NCBI GenBank assembly: GCA_031180665.1
Contig: JAPSLP010000003.1
Coordinates: 1 to 64,000 of the forward strand
Reading direction: 5' to 3'
DNA from: Cupriavidus sp.
Lineage (GTDB): Bacteria; Pseudomonadota; Gammaproteobacteria; Burkholderiales; Burkholderiaceae
DNA length: 64,000 bases
The first letter of the stretch is position 1. Every line of letters begins with the position of its first letter. The notes under the pieces were generated by a model. The model ran no database searches. It was not told the DNA's origin and saw nothing but the letters and a program-made list of their open reading frames with translations. Shown piece by piece: positions 17,042 through 25,787 of the stretch. Position numbers and translations under genes: made by a program.

Positions 17042-17973
17042 TGGCGGATTCCGTTTCGATCCGGCACGGCGCGGCGCCGCATGGCTGGGAAGGCGAACGG
17101 CGGCGTGCCTTCCTGTTCGGGCTCGCGCCGTCGCTGTTGATCCTGGGCGTCATCACGCTGGTGCCTGCGGCGGCGCTGCTGCTGATCAGCCTGACGCCGC
17201 TGAACCTGCTCGACCCCGTGGGAACGTTCCGCTTCGACGATCCGCTGGTCAACTACCGGCAGTTGCTCGACGATCCCCGCTTTATCGGGTCGCTATGGGT
17301 CCAGGTGCGTCTGTCGCTCTCCAGCGTGACCTTGCAGCTGGCTCTTGGCCTGGCAATTGCGCTGCTGCTCAATGCGCATTCCCGCGTACTGGCTGCGATT
17401 CGCTCGGTCTTCCTGATTCCCATGGTGCTGCCGCCGATCGTCGTCGCGCTGATCTGGAAGATCCTGTACACGCCCGACGTCAGCCCGCTGCATCGCGCGC
17501 TGGAGCAGATCGGCCTGCCGCTGCGGTCGCTGATCGCCAATCCCGATACCGCGTTGTGGGCCATCAGCATTGCCGAGACTTGGCAGTGGTTTCCGTTCAC
17601 GATGCTGATGGTGCTGGCGGCATTGCAGATGATCCCCGACGAGCCGCTGGAAGCGGCGCGCATCGATGGCGCGAACCGCTGGCAGTTGTTCCGCTACATC
17701 GTGCTGCCGTATATCCGGCCGGTGCTGGTGGTGTGCGCGCTGTTCCGGCTGATCGACAGCTTCAAGGCGTTTCCGCTGATCTACGTGCTGACCAATGGCG
17801 GACCGGGCACGGTAACGGAGGTCACCAACTTCTACGGCTTTATCCAGGCGTTCAATTTCTCGTATTGGGGTTATGCGAGCGCGATTGCCGTGGTCATGCT
17901 GGTGGCGGTGTTTGCCATCAGTTGGTCGATCAGCCGGTTCAAGGGGAGCGATGGGAATGAACGCCACGACTGA
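17041..17973 (+). CDS. Carbohydrate-type ABC transporter permease (MalF-like)
   Basis: A 310-residue permease whose start codon overlaps the binding-protein stop by one base. Six hydrophobic segments are visible, beginning LFGLAPSLLILGVITLVPAA. The EAA loop reads EPLEAARIDGANRWQLFRYI before VLPYIRP, the UgpA/MalF contact for the ATPase. Pairs with the next permease to make a heterodimeric channel. Confidence 0.94.
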   Translation: MADSVSIRHGAAPHGWEGERRRAFLFGLAPSLLILGVITLVPAAALLLISLTPLNLLDPVGTFRFDDPLVNYRQLLDDPRFIGSLWVQVRLSLSSVTLQLALGLAIALLLNAHSRVLAAIRSVFLIPMVLPPIVVALIWKILYTPDVSPLHRALEQIGLPLRSLIANPDTALWAISIAETWQWFPFTMLMVLAALQMIPDEPLEAARIDGANRWQLFRYIVLPYIRPVLVVCALFRLIDSFKAFPLIYVLTNGGPGTVTEVTNFYGFIQAFNFSYWGYASAIAVVMLVAVFAISWSISRFKGSDGNERHD

Positions 17974-18859
17974 CACGCTGCGACTGCCACCCCGCGACAG
18001 CGCCGGCGAGCACGCTATGCCGGCGTTGCAGCGGCCGTGGGCAAGGCCGCTGGCCTGGCTGCGTCGCCACGGCCGTGCCGCCATGGCCATCGTGTTGCTG
18101 CTGGTGCTGATGTTCCCGTTCCTGTGGCTGGTGCAGATCGCCTTCCGGCCGGCCGAGGGCGCATTCGACGACAGTCTGCTGTTTACGCCCACGCTCGAGG
18201 CATTCCGCGCGCTGCTGGAGGGCAACTTCGCCCGCTCGTTCGCCAACAGCCTGCTGGTCAGCTCGCTGTCCACGGTGCTGTCGCTGGCGATCGGCGTGCC
18301 GGCCGCCTACGCACTGACGCGATGGCGTTTCCGCGCGCGCGGCCGGGTGGCGCTGTGGATCCTGATCACGCGGATGGCGCCGCCGATCGCCTTCACGATC
18401 CCGTTCTTCCTGGCCTACCGCTGGATCGGCTTGCTCGACACCGTCTGGGGGCTGGCCCTGGTCTATCTGACCTTCAACCTGGCCGTGGTGATCTGGCTGA
18501 TGCAGGGCTTCTTCGAGGCGGTACCGGCCGCACTGGAAGAGGCCGCGTGGATCGACGGCTGCGGCGTCTGGAGTGCATTCTGGCGCGTCACGTTGCCGCT
18601 CGCGGCGCCGGGCGTGGCCGCCACCGCCGTGCTGTGCTTCATCTTCTCCTGGAACGACTTCTTCTATGCGCTGATCCTGACCCGGACCCATGCCGTCACG
18701 GCGCCCGTCGCGATCGTCAATTTCCTGCAATACGAAGGCTGGGAATGGACCAAGATCGCGGCGGGTGGCACGCTGGTGATGCTGCCGGTGGTGGCGTTTA
18801 CGCTGCTGGTGCGCAAATACCTGGTGCGGGGACTGACCGCCGGCGGCGTCAAGGACTGA
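17957..18859 (+). CDS. Carbohydrate-type ABC transporter permease (MalG-like)
   Basis: A 300-residue permease. The start at 17957 is chosen because AAGGGGAG (17941-17948) then sits at an 8-base spacing; the ATG at 17951 is too close. Membrane segments begin AMAIVLLLVLMFPFLWLV. The EAA loop is ALEEAAWIDGCGVWSAFWRV followed by TLPLAAPG. It overlaps the upstream permease gene by 17 bases, so the pair is coupled. It is the second half of the membrane channel. Confidence 0.93.
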   Translation: MNATTDTLRLPPRDSAGEHAMPALQRPWARPLAWLRRHGRAAMAIVLLLVLMFPFLWLVQIAFRPAEGAFDDSLLFTPTLEAFRALLEGNFARSFANSLLVSSLSTVLSLAIGVPAAYALTRWRFRARGRVALWILITRMAPPIAFTIPFFLAYRWIGLLDTVWGLALVYLTFNLAVVIWLMQGFFEAVPAALEEAAWIDGCGVWSAFWRVTLPLAAPGVAATAVLCFIFSWNDFFYALILTRTHAVTAPVAIVNFLQYEGWEWTKIAAGGTLVMLPVVAFTLLVRKYLVRGLTAGGVKD

Positions 18860-18891
18860 CTGCGGACCCGCAATTCCATTCCGAAGGACTC

Positions 18892-19959
18892 ATGGCTTCC
18901 ATCTCTCTCCGACATTTGCGCAAGACCTACGGCAGCACCGAGGTCATCCACGACCTGTCGATCGATATCCGCGACGGCGAGTTCGTCGCGCTGGTTGGCC
19001 CGTCGGGCTGCGGCAAGTCCACGCTGCTACGCATGGTGGCAGGCCTTGAGCCGATCACTGCGGGCGAGATCCGGCTGGGCGATCGGCTGATCAACGATGT
19101 GGCGCCGCGCGATCGCAATATCGCGATGGTGTTCCAGAACTACGCGCTCTATCCGCATATGACGGTGGCGCAGAACCTGGGCTTCTCGCTGAAGCTGCAG
19201 GGCCTTGCGAAGGCAGAGATCGCGCGGCGCGTGCAGGCCGTGGCGGAAACGCTCGGTCTTTCCGCCGTTCTCGACCGCACGCCGCGCCGCCTGTCGGGCG
19301 GGCAGCGCCAGCGCGTGGCCATGGGTCGCGCGATCGTGCGCCAGCCGGAAGCCTTCCTGTTCGACGAGCCGCTGTCGAACCTCGACGCCAAGCTGCGCGT
19401 GCAGATGCGCACCGAGATCAAGGCGCTGCACCAGCGGCTGGGGACCACCACGCTATACGTCACGCACGATCAGGTCGAGGCGATGACGATGGCCGATCGC
19501 ATCGTCGTGCTCAAGGATGGGGTGGTCGAACAGTCCGGCGTGCCGCTGGAACTCTACGATCGCCCGCGCAATGCCTTTGTCGCGGGCTTCATCGGCTCGC
19601 CGGCAATGAACTTCTTGCGCGGGCGCGTGCAACGCGACGGTCCGCCTTCAATCCTGACCGACGATGGGCTGCGGCTGCCGCTCGCTCGCGCTCCCGAGGC
19701 AATGCATGGACATGAGGTGCTGTATGGCGTGCGGCCCGAGCATTTCACCCTCGGGGAGGGCGACGCGCTGGAGGCGGGCGTCGTCGTGGTCGAACCGACG
19801 GGCTCCGAAACGCTGATTGCGGCCAAGGTCGGTGGCCATCAACTGGTGGCGGCATTCCGCGATCGGGTGCAGGCGCGCCCCGGCAGCCCACTGTGGCTCA
19901 GGCCGCGAGTCGAGCATGTCCATCTGTTCGATGCGGCATCGGGGCAACGCTTGAACTGA
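18892..19959 (+). CDS. Carbohydrate-type ABC transporter ATPase (MalK/UgpC-like)
   Basis: A 355-residue ATPase with Walker A GPSGCGKST, signature LSGGQRQRVAMGRAI, Walker B AFLFDEPLSNLDA and switch TLYVTHDQ. The C-terminal TOBE region (YGVRPEHFTLGEGD) is typical of MalK/UgpC proteins that can carry regulatory interactions. The start ATG at 18892 follows CGAAGGA; the open frame upstream is a shadow of the permease. It closes the four-gene importer that began at 15641. Confidence 0.95.
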   Translation: MASISLRHLRKTYGSTEVIHDLSIDIRDGEFVALVGPSGCGKSTLLRMVAGLEPITAGEIRLGDRLINDVAPRDRNIAMVFQNYALYPHMTVAQNLGFSLKLQGLAKAEIARRVQAVAETLGLSAVLDRTPRRLSGGQRQRVAMGRAIVRQPEAFLFDEPLSNLDAKLRVQMRTEIKALHQRLGTTTLYVTHDQVEAMTMADRIVVLKDGVVEQSGVPLELYDRPRNAFVAGFIGSPAMNFLRGRVQRDGPPSILTDDGLRLPLARAPEAMHGHEVLYGVRPEHFTLGEGDALEAGVVVVEPTGSETLIAAKVGGHQLVAAFRDRVQARPGSPLWLRPRVEHVHLFDAASGQRLN

Positions 19960-20033
19960 CGGCCAAATTCCGCTTCGCCGATTTCGGTACCATGCCGCGT
20001 TACGGCATGACAACCGAAATGGAGGGAGCGGAC

Positions 20034-20831
20034 ATGCAACGCGACCATCGTCAAGACATGGCACTGGACGAAGGCCAGATTCGCGATTTCATCGAGCGCG
20101 GTTTCGTTAGAGTCGACGGTGCCTTTCCTCGTGCGCTGGCGGAGGAGGCGAGGGCGATCCTGTGGAAAGACACGGGCTGCGCTCCCGACGATCCGTCCAG
20201 CTGGACCAGGCCTGTGATCCGGCTCGGCATGTATTCGCAGCCGCCGTTCATCGAGGCCGCAAACACACCTGTGTTGCGCCAGGCGTTCGATCAGCTGGTC
20301 GGCGCCGGGCACTGGCTGCCCTGCATGGCGATGGGGACCTTCGCCGTGCGCTTCCCTTCGTCAGACGATCCCGGCGACGCCGGCTGGCATGTCGACGTGA
20401 GCTTCGGCTGGGACAACCCCGACTTCATGGAGTGGCGCGCCAACGTCAGCTCGAAGGGCAGGGCATTGCTGATGCTGTTCCTGTTCTCGGACGTCACCGA
20501 GCGAGACGCGCCGACTCGCATTCGAATCGGCTCGCATCTCGATGTTGCCCGGATGCTGGCGCCAGCCGGCGATGCCGGCCTGACGTTGCGCGAGATCGTC
20601 GCGGGCTTGCAGGAAACGGAACGGCGTCCGGAGGCGCTGGCGACCGGGGAAGCCGGAACGGTGTATCTGTGCCACCCGTTCCTGGTGCATTCGGCCCAGC
20701 CGCACTGCGGCACGACGCCGCGGTTCATGGCGCAGCCGCCGTTGCTGCCGCGGGAGCCGCGACAGCGAGAACGGCAAGACGGCGCGTATTCGCCCGTGGA
20801 ATTGACGATCCGGCGCGGGCTGAGCGGATAG
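20034..20831 (+). CDS. Phytanoyl-CoA dioxygenase-like protein
   Basis: A 265-residue Fe(II)/2-oxoglutarate dioxygenase of the PhyH type. Iron ligands are His119 and Asp121 in GWHVDVSFG and His219 in FLVHSAQPH; Arg230 (TTPRFM) would hold 2-oxoglutarate. The start is set by GGAGGGAGCGG ending four bases before ATG 20034. It lies 74 bases after the ABC ATPase on the same strand, so the importer is flanked by two dioxygenases of different families. PhyH relatives hydroxylate acyl, amino-acid or alkaloid-like substrates; the substrate is unknown. Confidence 0.88.
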   Translation: MQRDHRQDMALDEGQIRDFIERGFVRVDGAFPRALAEEARAILWKDTGCAPDDPSSWTRPVIRLGMYSQPPFIEAANTPVLRQAFDQLVGAGHWLPCMAMGTFAVRFPSSDDPGDAGWHVDVSFGWDNPDFMEWRANVSSKGRALLMLFLFSDVTERDAPTRIRIGSHLDVARMLAPAGDAGLTLREIVAGLQETERRPEALATGEAGTVYLCHPFLVHSAQPHCGTTPRFMAQPPLLPREPRQRERQDGAYSPVELTIRRGLSG

Positions 20832-20845
20832 GGCTACGTCGTCGG

Positions 20846-22078
20846 TTATCGAGCCGCCGCCAATTGAAGCGACGGCTTCCGCGACGCCGGCATCGGGACA
20901 GGGCCGGCCTCCAGCCGGAATCGCGCCACCACGCTTTGCAGCTCGCGCGCCTCGTCGGCCAGCGCGTTCGATGCGGCGGCCGCCTGTTCGACCAGCGCGG
21001 CATTCTGCTGCGTCACGGTGTCCATCTGCGTGACCGCCTCGGCGACCTGCGCGATGCCGCTGCTCTGGTGCTCGGACGCGGTACCGATTTCGCCCAGCAG
21101 CGTCGTTACGTGCCGAACCGCTCCGACGATTTCCTGCATCGTCTGGCCGGCCTTGCCGACCAGCGTCGAACCGCTGCCGACCTGCTGCACCGAATCGTCG
21201 ATCAGGTCCTTGATCTCGCGCGCCGCCGCCGCGCTGCGCTGAGCCAGCGTGCGCACTTCACCGGCCACCACCGCGAAGCCGCGGCCCTGTTCGCCGGCGC
21301 GCGCTGCTTCCACCGCGGCGTTCAGCGCCAGGATATTGGTCTGGAAGGCGATGCCCTGGATCACGTCTACGATATCGGCGACCTTCTTCGAGCTGGTGTC
21401 GATCGCCTGCATCGTGTCGACCACGGCGGTCATCACCTCGCCGCCGCGCTCGGCGATGCCCGACGCCGACTGCGCAAAGCGGTTGGCCTCGCGCGCACGT
21501 TCGGTGTTCTGCTGCACCATCGCGGTCAGCTCGCTCATGCTCGACGCCGTTTCCTCCAGCGTCGCGGCCTGCTGCTCGGTGCGCTGCGACAGATCGGTAT
21601 TGCCGGCAGCGATCCGGTGCGAGGCCTCGGTGATCGAGTCGGTGGACGTCTTGATCCGGGTGATCAGGTCGGTCAGCATGTCTTCCATCCGACCGAGCCC
21701 GCCCAGCAGCGCGCCGAAGGGGCCGTTGCGCTCGGTCTCGAATTCCTGGCTCAGATCACCGGCCGCGACCGTTTCGGCGATCAGTTCGGCCTCGGCCAGC
21801 GGCTGCTGAATGCCCTTGGACAGGGCATGGACGCTGGCCACCGCCACCAGCAGGGCGGCGATGCCAAGGCCCGCCATCCATTCGGTGGTGGTGGTGATCT
21901 GTTGATCCAGCTGGGTCAGCGCGGGCGCGCTCTTGGCGGCGGAATCGACGGCATGGGCCGCCTCGCCGATGGCGCGCAACTGCGTGACGCCCATTGCCAG
22001 CGCGATGGCCAGTATCAACAGCACCGCGCCAAAGCACGCGGTCAGCCTTGCCCGGATGGACCAGTTTCCGATATGCAT
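20846..22078 (-). CDS. Methyl-accepting chemotaxis protein with minimal periplasmic region
   Basis: A 410-residue chemoreceptor. TM1 spans about 12-31 and TM2 about 68-87, leaving only some 36 periplasmic residues instead of the roughly 150 of a four-helix sensor. A HAMP domain follows (GIQQPLAEAELIAETVAAGD), then the methyl-accepting coiled coil with ATLEETASSMSELTA and the invariant tip GIAFQTNILALNAAVEAARA. The start is fixed by GGAGGGAGAA next to ATG 22078. It may sense membrane or cytoplasmic state or act as a partner of other receptors. No che genes are adjacent. Confidence 0.93.
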   Translation of the reverse strand: MHIGNWSIRARLTACFGAVLLILAIALAMGVTQLRAIGEAAHAVDSAAKSAPALTQLDQQITTTTEWMAGLGIAALLVAVASVHALSKGIQQPLAEAELIAETVAAGDLSQEFETERNGPFGALLGGLGRMEDMLTDLITRIKTSTDSITEASHRIAAGNTDLSQRTEQQAATLEETASSMSELTAMVQQNTERAREANRFAQSASGIAERGGEVMTAVVDTMQAIDTSSKKVADIVDVIQGIAFQTNILALNAAVEAARAGEQGRGFAVVAGEVRTLAQRSAAAAREIKDLIDDSVQQVGSGSTLVGKAGQTMQEIVGAVRHVTTLLGEIGTASEHQSSGIAQVAEAVTQMDTVTQQNAALVEQAAAASNALADEARELQSVVARFRLEAGPVPMPASRKPSLQLAAAR

Positions 22079-22137
22079 TTCTCCCTCCGCTCCCCTTTGT
22101 TGTGGTTTGGCGCCCGGCATGCAGGCGACTTGGCGGG

Positions 22138-22162
22138 CCGGACGGCGACGGTCCGGTTTTTT
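22138..22162 (+). terminator. Plus-strand hairpin terminator upstream of the MCP gene
   Basis: CCGGAC (22138-22143), loop GGCGACG, GTCCGG (22151-22156), then six T. It has rho-independent form for plus-strand transcripts, though the genes on both sides are on the minus strand; it would stop transcription antisense to the MCP gene. Confidence 0.55.
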
Positions 22163-22206
22163 ACCCCCAACGCGGATTGACGGCACGGCAGGAGAAAACT
22201 TGAGGG

Positions 22207-22234
22207 AAAAAAACGGGTGGCTTTTCGCGCCACC
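22207..22234 (-). terminator. Rho-independent terminator of the diguanylate cyclase gene
   Basis: On the minus strand GGTGGC, a seven-base loop and GCCACC are followed by CG and seven T. It lies 27 bases after the GGDEF gene stop at 22261 and separates it from the chemoreceptor gene. Confidence 0.8.
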
Positions 22235-22260
22235 ACGCGATCCTGTTGCGAGGCGCCGCT

Positions 22261-23430
22261 TCAGGACGCGAGCGCATCGGCTGGCGCCAATTCGACCCGA
22301 TTGCCGCCCATGAATTTCGCGCGATACAAGGCGCGGTCCGCGGCAGCAAGCCGATCCACCAGCGTCGGTGCATGGTTTTCGAACTGCGCGAGCCCAACGC
22401 TGACGGTCGCCCGTATCCCGGTGCTGTCACTCTGGTGTGGGATCGTTTCGGCGAATCGCCTCGCTACCGTTTCCGCCAGCATCTTGGCGCGCAGCGCATC
22501 ATCGCCAGATAGCAGCGCCGCAAATTCCTCTCCCCCGATACGAGCCAGAACCGCATCCGGTCCGAGCACGCTTTGGGCGATCTGCGCGAATGACTTCAGC
22601 ACCTTGTCGCCGGTCTCGTGTCCGTGACGATCGTTGATGGCCTTGAAATGGTCCAGATCGAACGCGAGCACGGAAGTCGGCCCGCGCCCCTTGCAGCGAT
22701 CGGCGATCAGCGCGCCCTGTTCAAAGAACCATCGGCGATTGCCGAGACCGGTCAGGTAATCCGTCTGCGATTGCCGTAGGAGTTGCCCGTGCGCCTCGTC
22801 GCGGATCAGCTTCAGCAGTGCCATCGGCAAGATGACCGAATACAGCACGCCCTCATAGATGGTGATCTTGCTGGCGACCGCCTGTATCGATGGTCCGTAG
22901 GCGGCCACCAACCCGGGGAGAACGAACGTCCTGGCCGCGTATATCGCTGCATGAATGCCAGCCACGACCACGACGATGCGCCGCGGCTGTAATGACTTCA
23001 TCGCATCGCATCGCAGCATTTCCCAGGCCGTCAAGGCACTGACGATCGCGATCGGCACTGAACTGACGTGACTCCACACGAATTCCCGATGCTGCGGCCC
23101 CCATCCGGCCCATACCAGCGCCATGGCGATGAGCAGCCCGATGGAACTGGCCCGGTATTCCCGGCCGTTCAACGCTGCGACGCCGCGCAGCACAAGAAGA
23201 TAGCCGCTCAGAACGAGCAGATTGCTCAGGGCCGAACCGATGGCTCCGGGCAGATCCCGACGGAACAGCACCGCCGCGCAGCCAATTGCCAGGGTCGCGA
23301 ACCCCGCTGCCAGGATTCGCAATTCCCGGCTGCGCCTGGGGTTCGCCCGATGCTCCCAGAAAATCATTCCGGCACTGACCAGGAGCGTTCCGATAGCTAG
23401 GTGATAAAGGGTAAGGAGATCGACGTGCAT
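22261..23430 (-). CDS. Membrane diguanylate cyclase (GGDEF)
   Basis: A 389-residue protein. The first half has about six or seven hydrophobic helices with short loops (MHVDLLTLYHLAIGTLLVSA onward). The GGDEF domain occupies about 225-380: TDYLTGLGNRRWFFEQGALI, FDLDHFKAINDRHGHETGD and the active-site loop ARIGGEEFAALL, complete for cyclic-di-GMP synthesis from GTP. The inhibitory RxxD site is not seen before the loop (LGPDAVLAR), so product feedback may be absent. It lies upstream of the chemoreceptor, separated by a terminator. The membrane sensor resembles no named input domain by eye. Confidence 0.93.
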   Translation of the reverse strand: MHVDLLTLYHLAIGTLLVSAGMIFWEHRANPRRSRELRILAAGFATLAIGCAAVLFRRDLPGAIGSALSNLLVLSGYLLVLRGVAALNGREYRASSIGLLIAMALVWAGWGPQHREFVWSHVSSVPIAIVSALTAWEMLRCDAMKSLQPRRIVVVVAGIHAAIYAARTFVLPGLVAAYGPSIQAVASKITIYEGVLYSVILPMALLKLIRDEAHGQLLRQSQTDYLTGLGNRRWFFEQGALIADRCKGRGPTSVLAFDLDHFKAINDRHGHETGDKVLKSFAQIAQSVLGPDAVLARIGGEEFAALLSGDDALRAKMLAETVARRFAETIPHQSDSTGIRATVSVGLAQFENHAPTLVDRLAAADRALYRAKFMGGNRVELAPADALAS

Positions 23431-23588
23431 GCCAAATGTAAAGACATTGCGCCGATACAGTGCGGCGGCCGCCGAATTTTACGTGGGAAATTGCATGGCG
23501 AGATCGGCCGGATACCAATACCCGCCCGCAATCCAAGAGGTTCAACGAGGAATACCGGTGAAGGCAGAGCGGATTGCGGGAACAGGCA

Positions 23589-24569
23589 CTATTCCTGCTC
23601 GATTCCGGCCTCCTTGACCACCTTGCCCCATTTGGCCAGGTCGGACTTGATCAGCGCAGCGTAATCCTGCGGCGTGCCGCCCTGGACTTCGATCCCGGCC
23701 GCTTCGAGCTTGGCGCGGACCTCCGGCAGCTTCAATGCCGCGTTGATCTCGGTATTCAGCTTGGCAACGATGTCCTTCGGCGTGCCCGCCGGCGCCAGAA
23801 AGCCGCCATTGGTGTTGGCGTCATAACCTTTCAGTCCTTGCTCTTCCGCGGTCGGCACATTGGGCAGGGCCTTGGAGCGGTTCCGCGTCGAAACGGCGAG
23901 CGCGCGGACGTTGCCGGCCTTGACCTGCTCCTGGATCGCGCTGATGGTGTCGATGAAGAGCACCGTGCGGCCGGCCACGAGATCGGGGTGGGCAGCGGAC
24001 GAGCCCTTGTACGGAATCAGCAGCATGTTGGCGCCACTGACCATGCGGAACATCTCCGCGGCCATCTCCTGCGCGCTGCCGCGACCGGACGTCGCGACCT
24101 TGGCCTCGCCCGGATTGGCCTTCATCCAACTGACCAGTTCGGGGACCGATTTGGCGGGAATTTTCGAATTGACCGCGAATACCAGCGGAATCACGTGGGT
24201 ATAGACAATGGGCTCAAAGCTCTTTTCCGGATCCCAGCCCAGATTCTTGAAGAGGTATTTATTGATGTTGTGGCTGCCGCCGACGATGCCGATCGTGTAG
24301 CCATCCGGCTTGGCATTGGCCAGCACCGCGGTGCCGAGGTTGTTCGATGCACCCGGACGGTTCTCGACGATAAAGGGCTGCCCGAGTTTGACCGCCAGCT
24401 TTTCTCCGACCACGCGGGCGATCAGATCGATGCCGCCGCCGGCCGGCGCGGGCACGATGATGGTGACGGGGCGGGTCGGGTATTTTTGTGCCTGTGCGGA
24501 CGACAGGCCAGGGGCCACGATAAGGGCGGCCGGGACGGCCAGGGACGTGAGCAGCTTGGTAAATGGCAT
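23589..24569 (-). CDS. Bug-family tripartite tricarboxylate transporter receptor
   Basis: A 326-residue periplasmic receptor. The signal peptide ends near LSSAQA, followed by KYPTRPVTIIVPAPAGGGID, the carboxylate-binding loop, then FIVENRPGASNNLGTAVLAN and IPYKGSSAAHPDLVAGRTVL. Gene order on the minus strand places it downstream of a D-2-hydroxyacid dehydrogenase (24713), separated by a 143-bp gap with an 8-bp repeat. A shared 2-hydroxy-acid or tricarboxylate substrate is plausible from this pairing. Confidence 0.93.
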   Translation of the reverse strand: MPFTKLLTSLAVPAALIVAPGLSSAQAQKYPTRPVTIIVPAPAGGGIDLIARVVGEKLAVKLGQPFIVENRPGASNNLGTAVLANAKPDGYTIGIVGGSHNINKYLFKNLGWDPEKSFEPIVYTHVIPLVFAVNSKIPAKSVPELVSWMKANPGEAKVATSGRGSAQEMAAEMFRMVSGANMLLIPYKGSSAAHPDLVAGRTVLFIDTISAIQEQVKAGNVRALAVSTRNRSKALPNVPTAEEQGLKGYDANTNGGFLAPAGTPKDIVAKLNTEINAALKLPEVRAKLEAAGIEVQGGTPQDYAALIKSDLAKWGKVVKEAGIEQE

Positions 24570-24660
24570 GGTTGTCTCCTCTGGTTCTGGTCAACTGTTG
24601 TGTCAACTCTGATGCTGCGTCCGGAATGCCGGGGGCGCCGGGAAGCCCGGGGCGCCGGAA

Positions 24661-24692
24661 AGCCGGGCAGCCGGGCAGCCGGGCAGCCGGGG
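24661..24692. repeat. Four-copy 8-bp tandem repeat AGCCGGGC
   Basis: AGCCGGGC three times and AGCCGGGG once, head to tail, within a longer GC-rich stretch of CCGGG words (24625-24695). It sits between the hydroxyacid dehydrogenase stop and the Bug receptor start. Confidence 0.85.
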
Positions 24693-24712
24693 AGGGATCG
24701 ATCGCGCTGCGT

Positions 24713-25666
24713 TCAGGTGGTCAGGCTCATCGTAGGCCGGCCGCCGGCCAGCGCCTGGGCCACGCTTTCGAGCACCATCTGCGCCATCGCGGTACGAGTC
24801 TCCCAGGTCGCGCTGGCGCGATGGGCCTGCAGCGTCGTGCGATCGGATTCGCGCAAGGCCTGCGGTACGCGCGGCTCGTCGACGAACACATCCAGGCCAG
24901 CGCCCGCGATGCGGCCGGCCGCCACGGCTTCGCCCAAGTCGGCTTCATTGACCAGCCGGCCACGCGCCACGTTGACGAGATAGCCGCGCGGGCCCAGCGC
25001 GTCGAGCACCGCGGCATCGACAATGCCCTCCGCCTTGTCCGCCGCCGCGCAAAGCACCAGCGCATCGCTGCGGCGCGCCAGCTCGCGCAGGTCGGTCACG
25101 AATTCGTGGGGCACGTCATCCATGCGGCGCAGGTCGGTGTAGCGGATGGGGCAGCCAAACGCCGCGGCCCGCGTTGCTACCGCCCGGCCGACACGCCCCA
25201 TGCCCACGATGCCGACATTCATGCCGCTGAAGCGGCGGGCAAGCGGAATCGCGCTCGGCTGCGGATACAGCTCCCACTGACCATCGCGCACGAAACGGTC
25301 TCCCGCGCAGATATTGCGACAGGCCGCGATCAGCAAGCCGATAGCGAGGTCGGCCACATCTTCAGTCAGCGCGCCCAGGGTCGCGGTGACGGCCAGATTG
25401 CGGCCACGACAATATTCCAGGTCCACCGCATCGGTGCCCACGCCATTGATGGCCACCACCTTCAGCGCCGGCAACTGTTCCAGCATCGCCCGTGAAATCC
25501 CCGTGTGTCCGCCGGTAATGACGGCCTGGATGGAAGGCCCGTGCTCCCGCAGCCATGCCGCCTGATCGGCGATCTCGAAGTACTTGTGCACGTCGTATAG
25601 CGAGGCGAGCTCGTCGTTGATCGCGGGAATCAGGATGGGATTGAGTTGCAGGATTTGCGGCTTCAT
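24713..25666 (-). CDS. D-isomer 2-hydroxyacid dehydrogenase
   Basis: A 317-residue NAD(P)-dependent dehydrogenase of the D-2-hydroxyacid family (glyoxylate/hydroxypyruvate reductase-like). The nucleotide motif is NVGIVGMGRVGRAVATRAA; the catalytic Arg is in VNVARGRLVNE, the Glu in VFVDEPRVP, and the His in LQAHRASATWET, the full triad. It would interconvert a 2-oxo acid and its D-2-hydroxy acid. It is divergent from the HTH-citrate-synthase-like gene and precedes a Bug receptor, suggesting a small organic-acid module. Confidence 0.93.
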   Translation of the reverse strand: MKPQILQLNPILIPAINDELASLYDVHKYFEIADQAAWLREHGPSIQAVITGGHTGISRAMLEQLPALKVVAINGVGTDAVDLEYCRGRNLAVTATLGALTEDVADLAIGLLIAACRNICAGDRFVRDGQWELYPQPSAIPLARRFSGMNVGIVGMGRVGRAVATRAAAFGCPIRYTDLRRMDDVPHEFVTDLRELARRSDALVLCAAADKAEGIVDAAVLDALGPRGYLVNVARGRLVNEADLGEAVAAGRIAGAGLDVFVDEPRVPQALRESDRTTLQAHRASATWETRTAMAQMVLESVAQALAGGRPTMSLTT

Positions 25667-25701
25667 GTGCGTCAGCGTTTGGGTGTTTGAGCGAGGCGTT
25701 G

Positions 25702-25777
25702 AACGTTGACGGCATAGTAGGTAATACTTGATCGTGATGGCAATATTGATCTATAAAATCAACATATAAACGTTGAC
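25702..25777. promoter_or_regulatory. Divergent promoter region with repeated AACGTTGAC
   Basis: AACGTTGAC occurs at 25702-25710 and 25769-25777, and TTGAT-N7-ATCAA (25746-25762) forms an inverted repeat in an AT-rich patch between two divergent genes. The second copy is just before the HTH-citrate-synthase-like gene, placing it well for autoregulation by that protein's DNA-binding domain. This is inference. Confidence 0.45.
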
Positions 25778-25787
25778 AGTCACCCCG

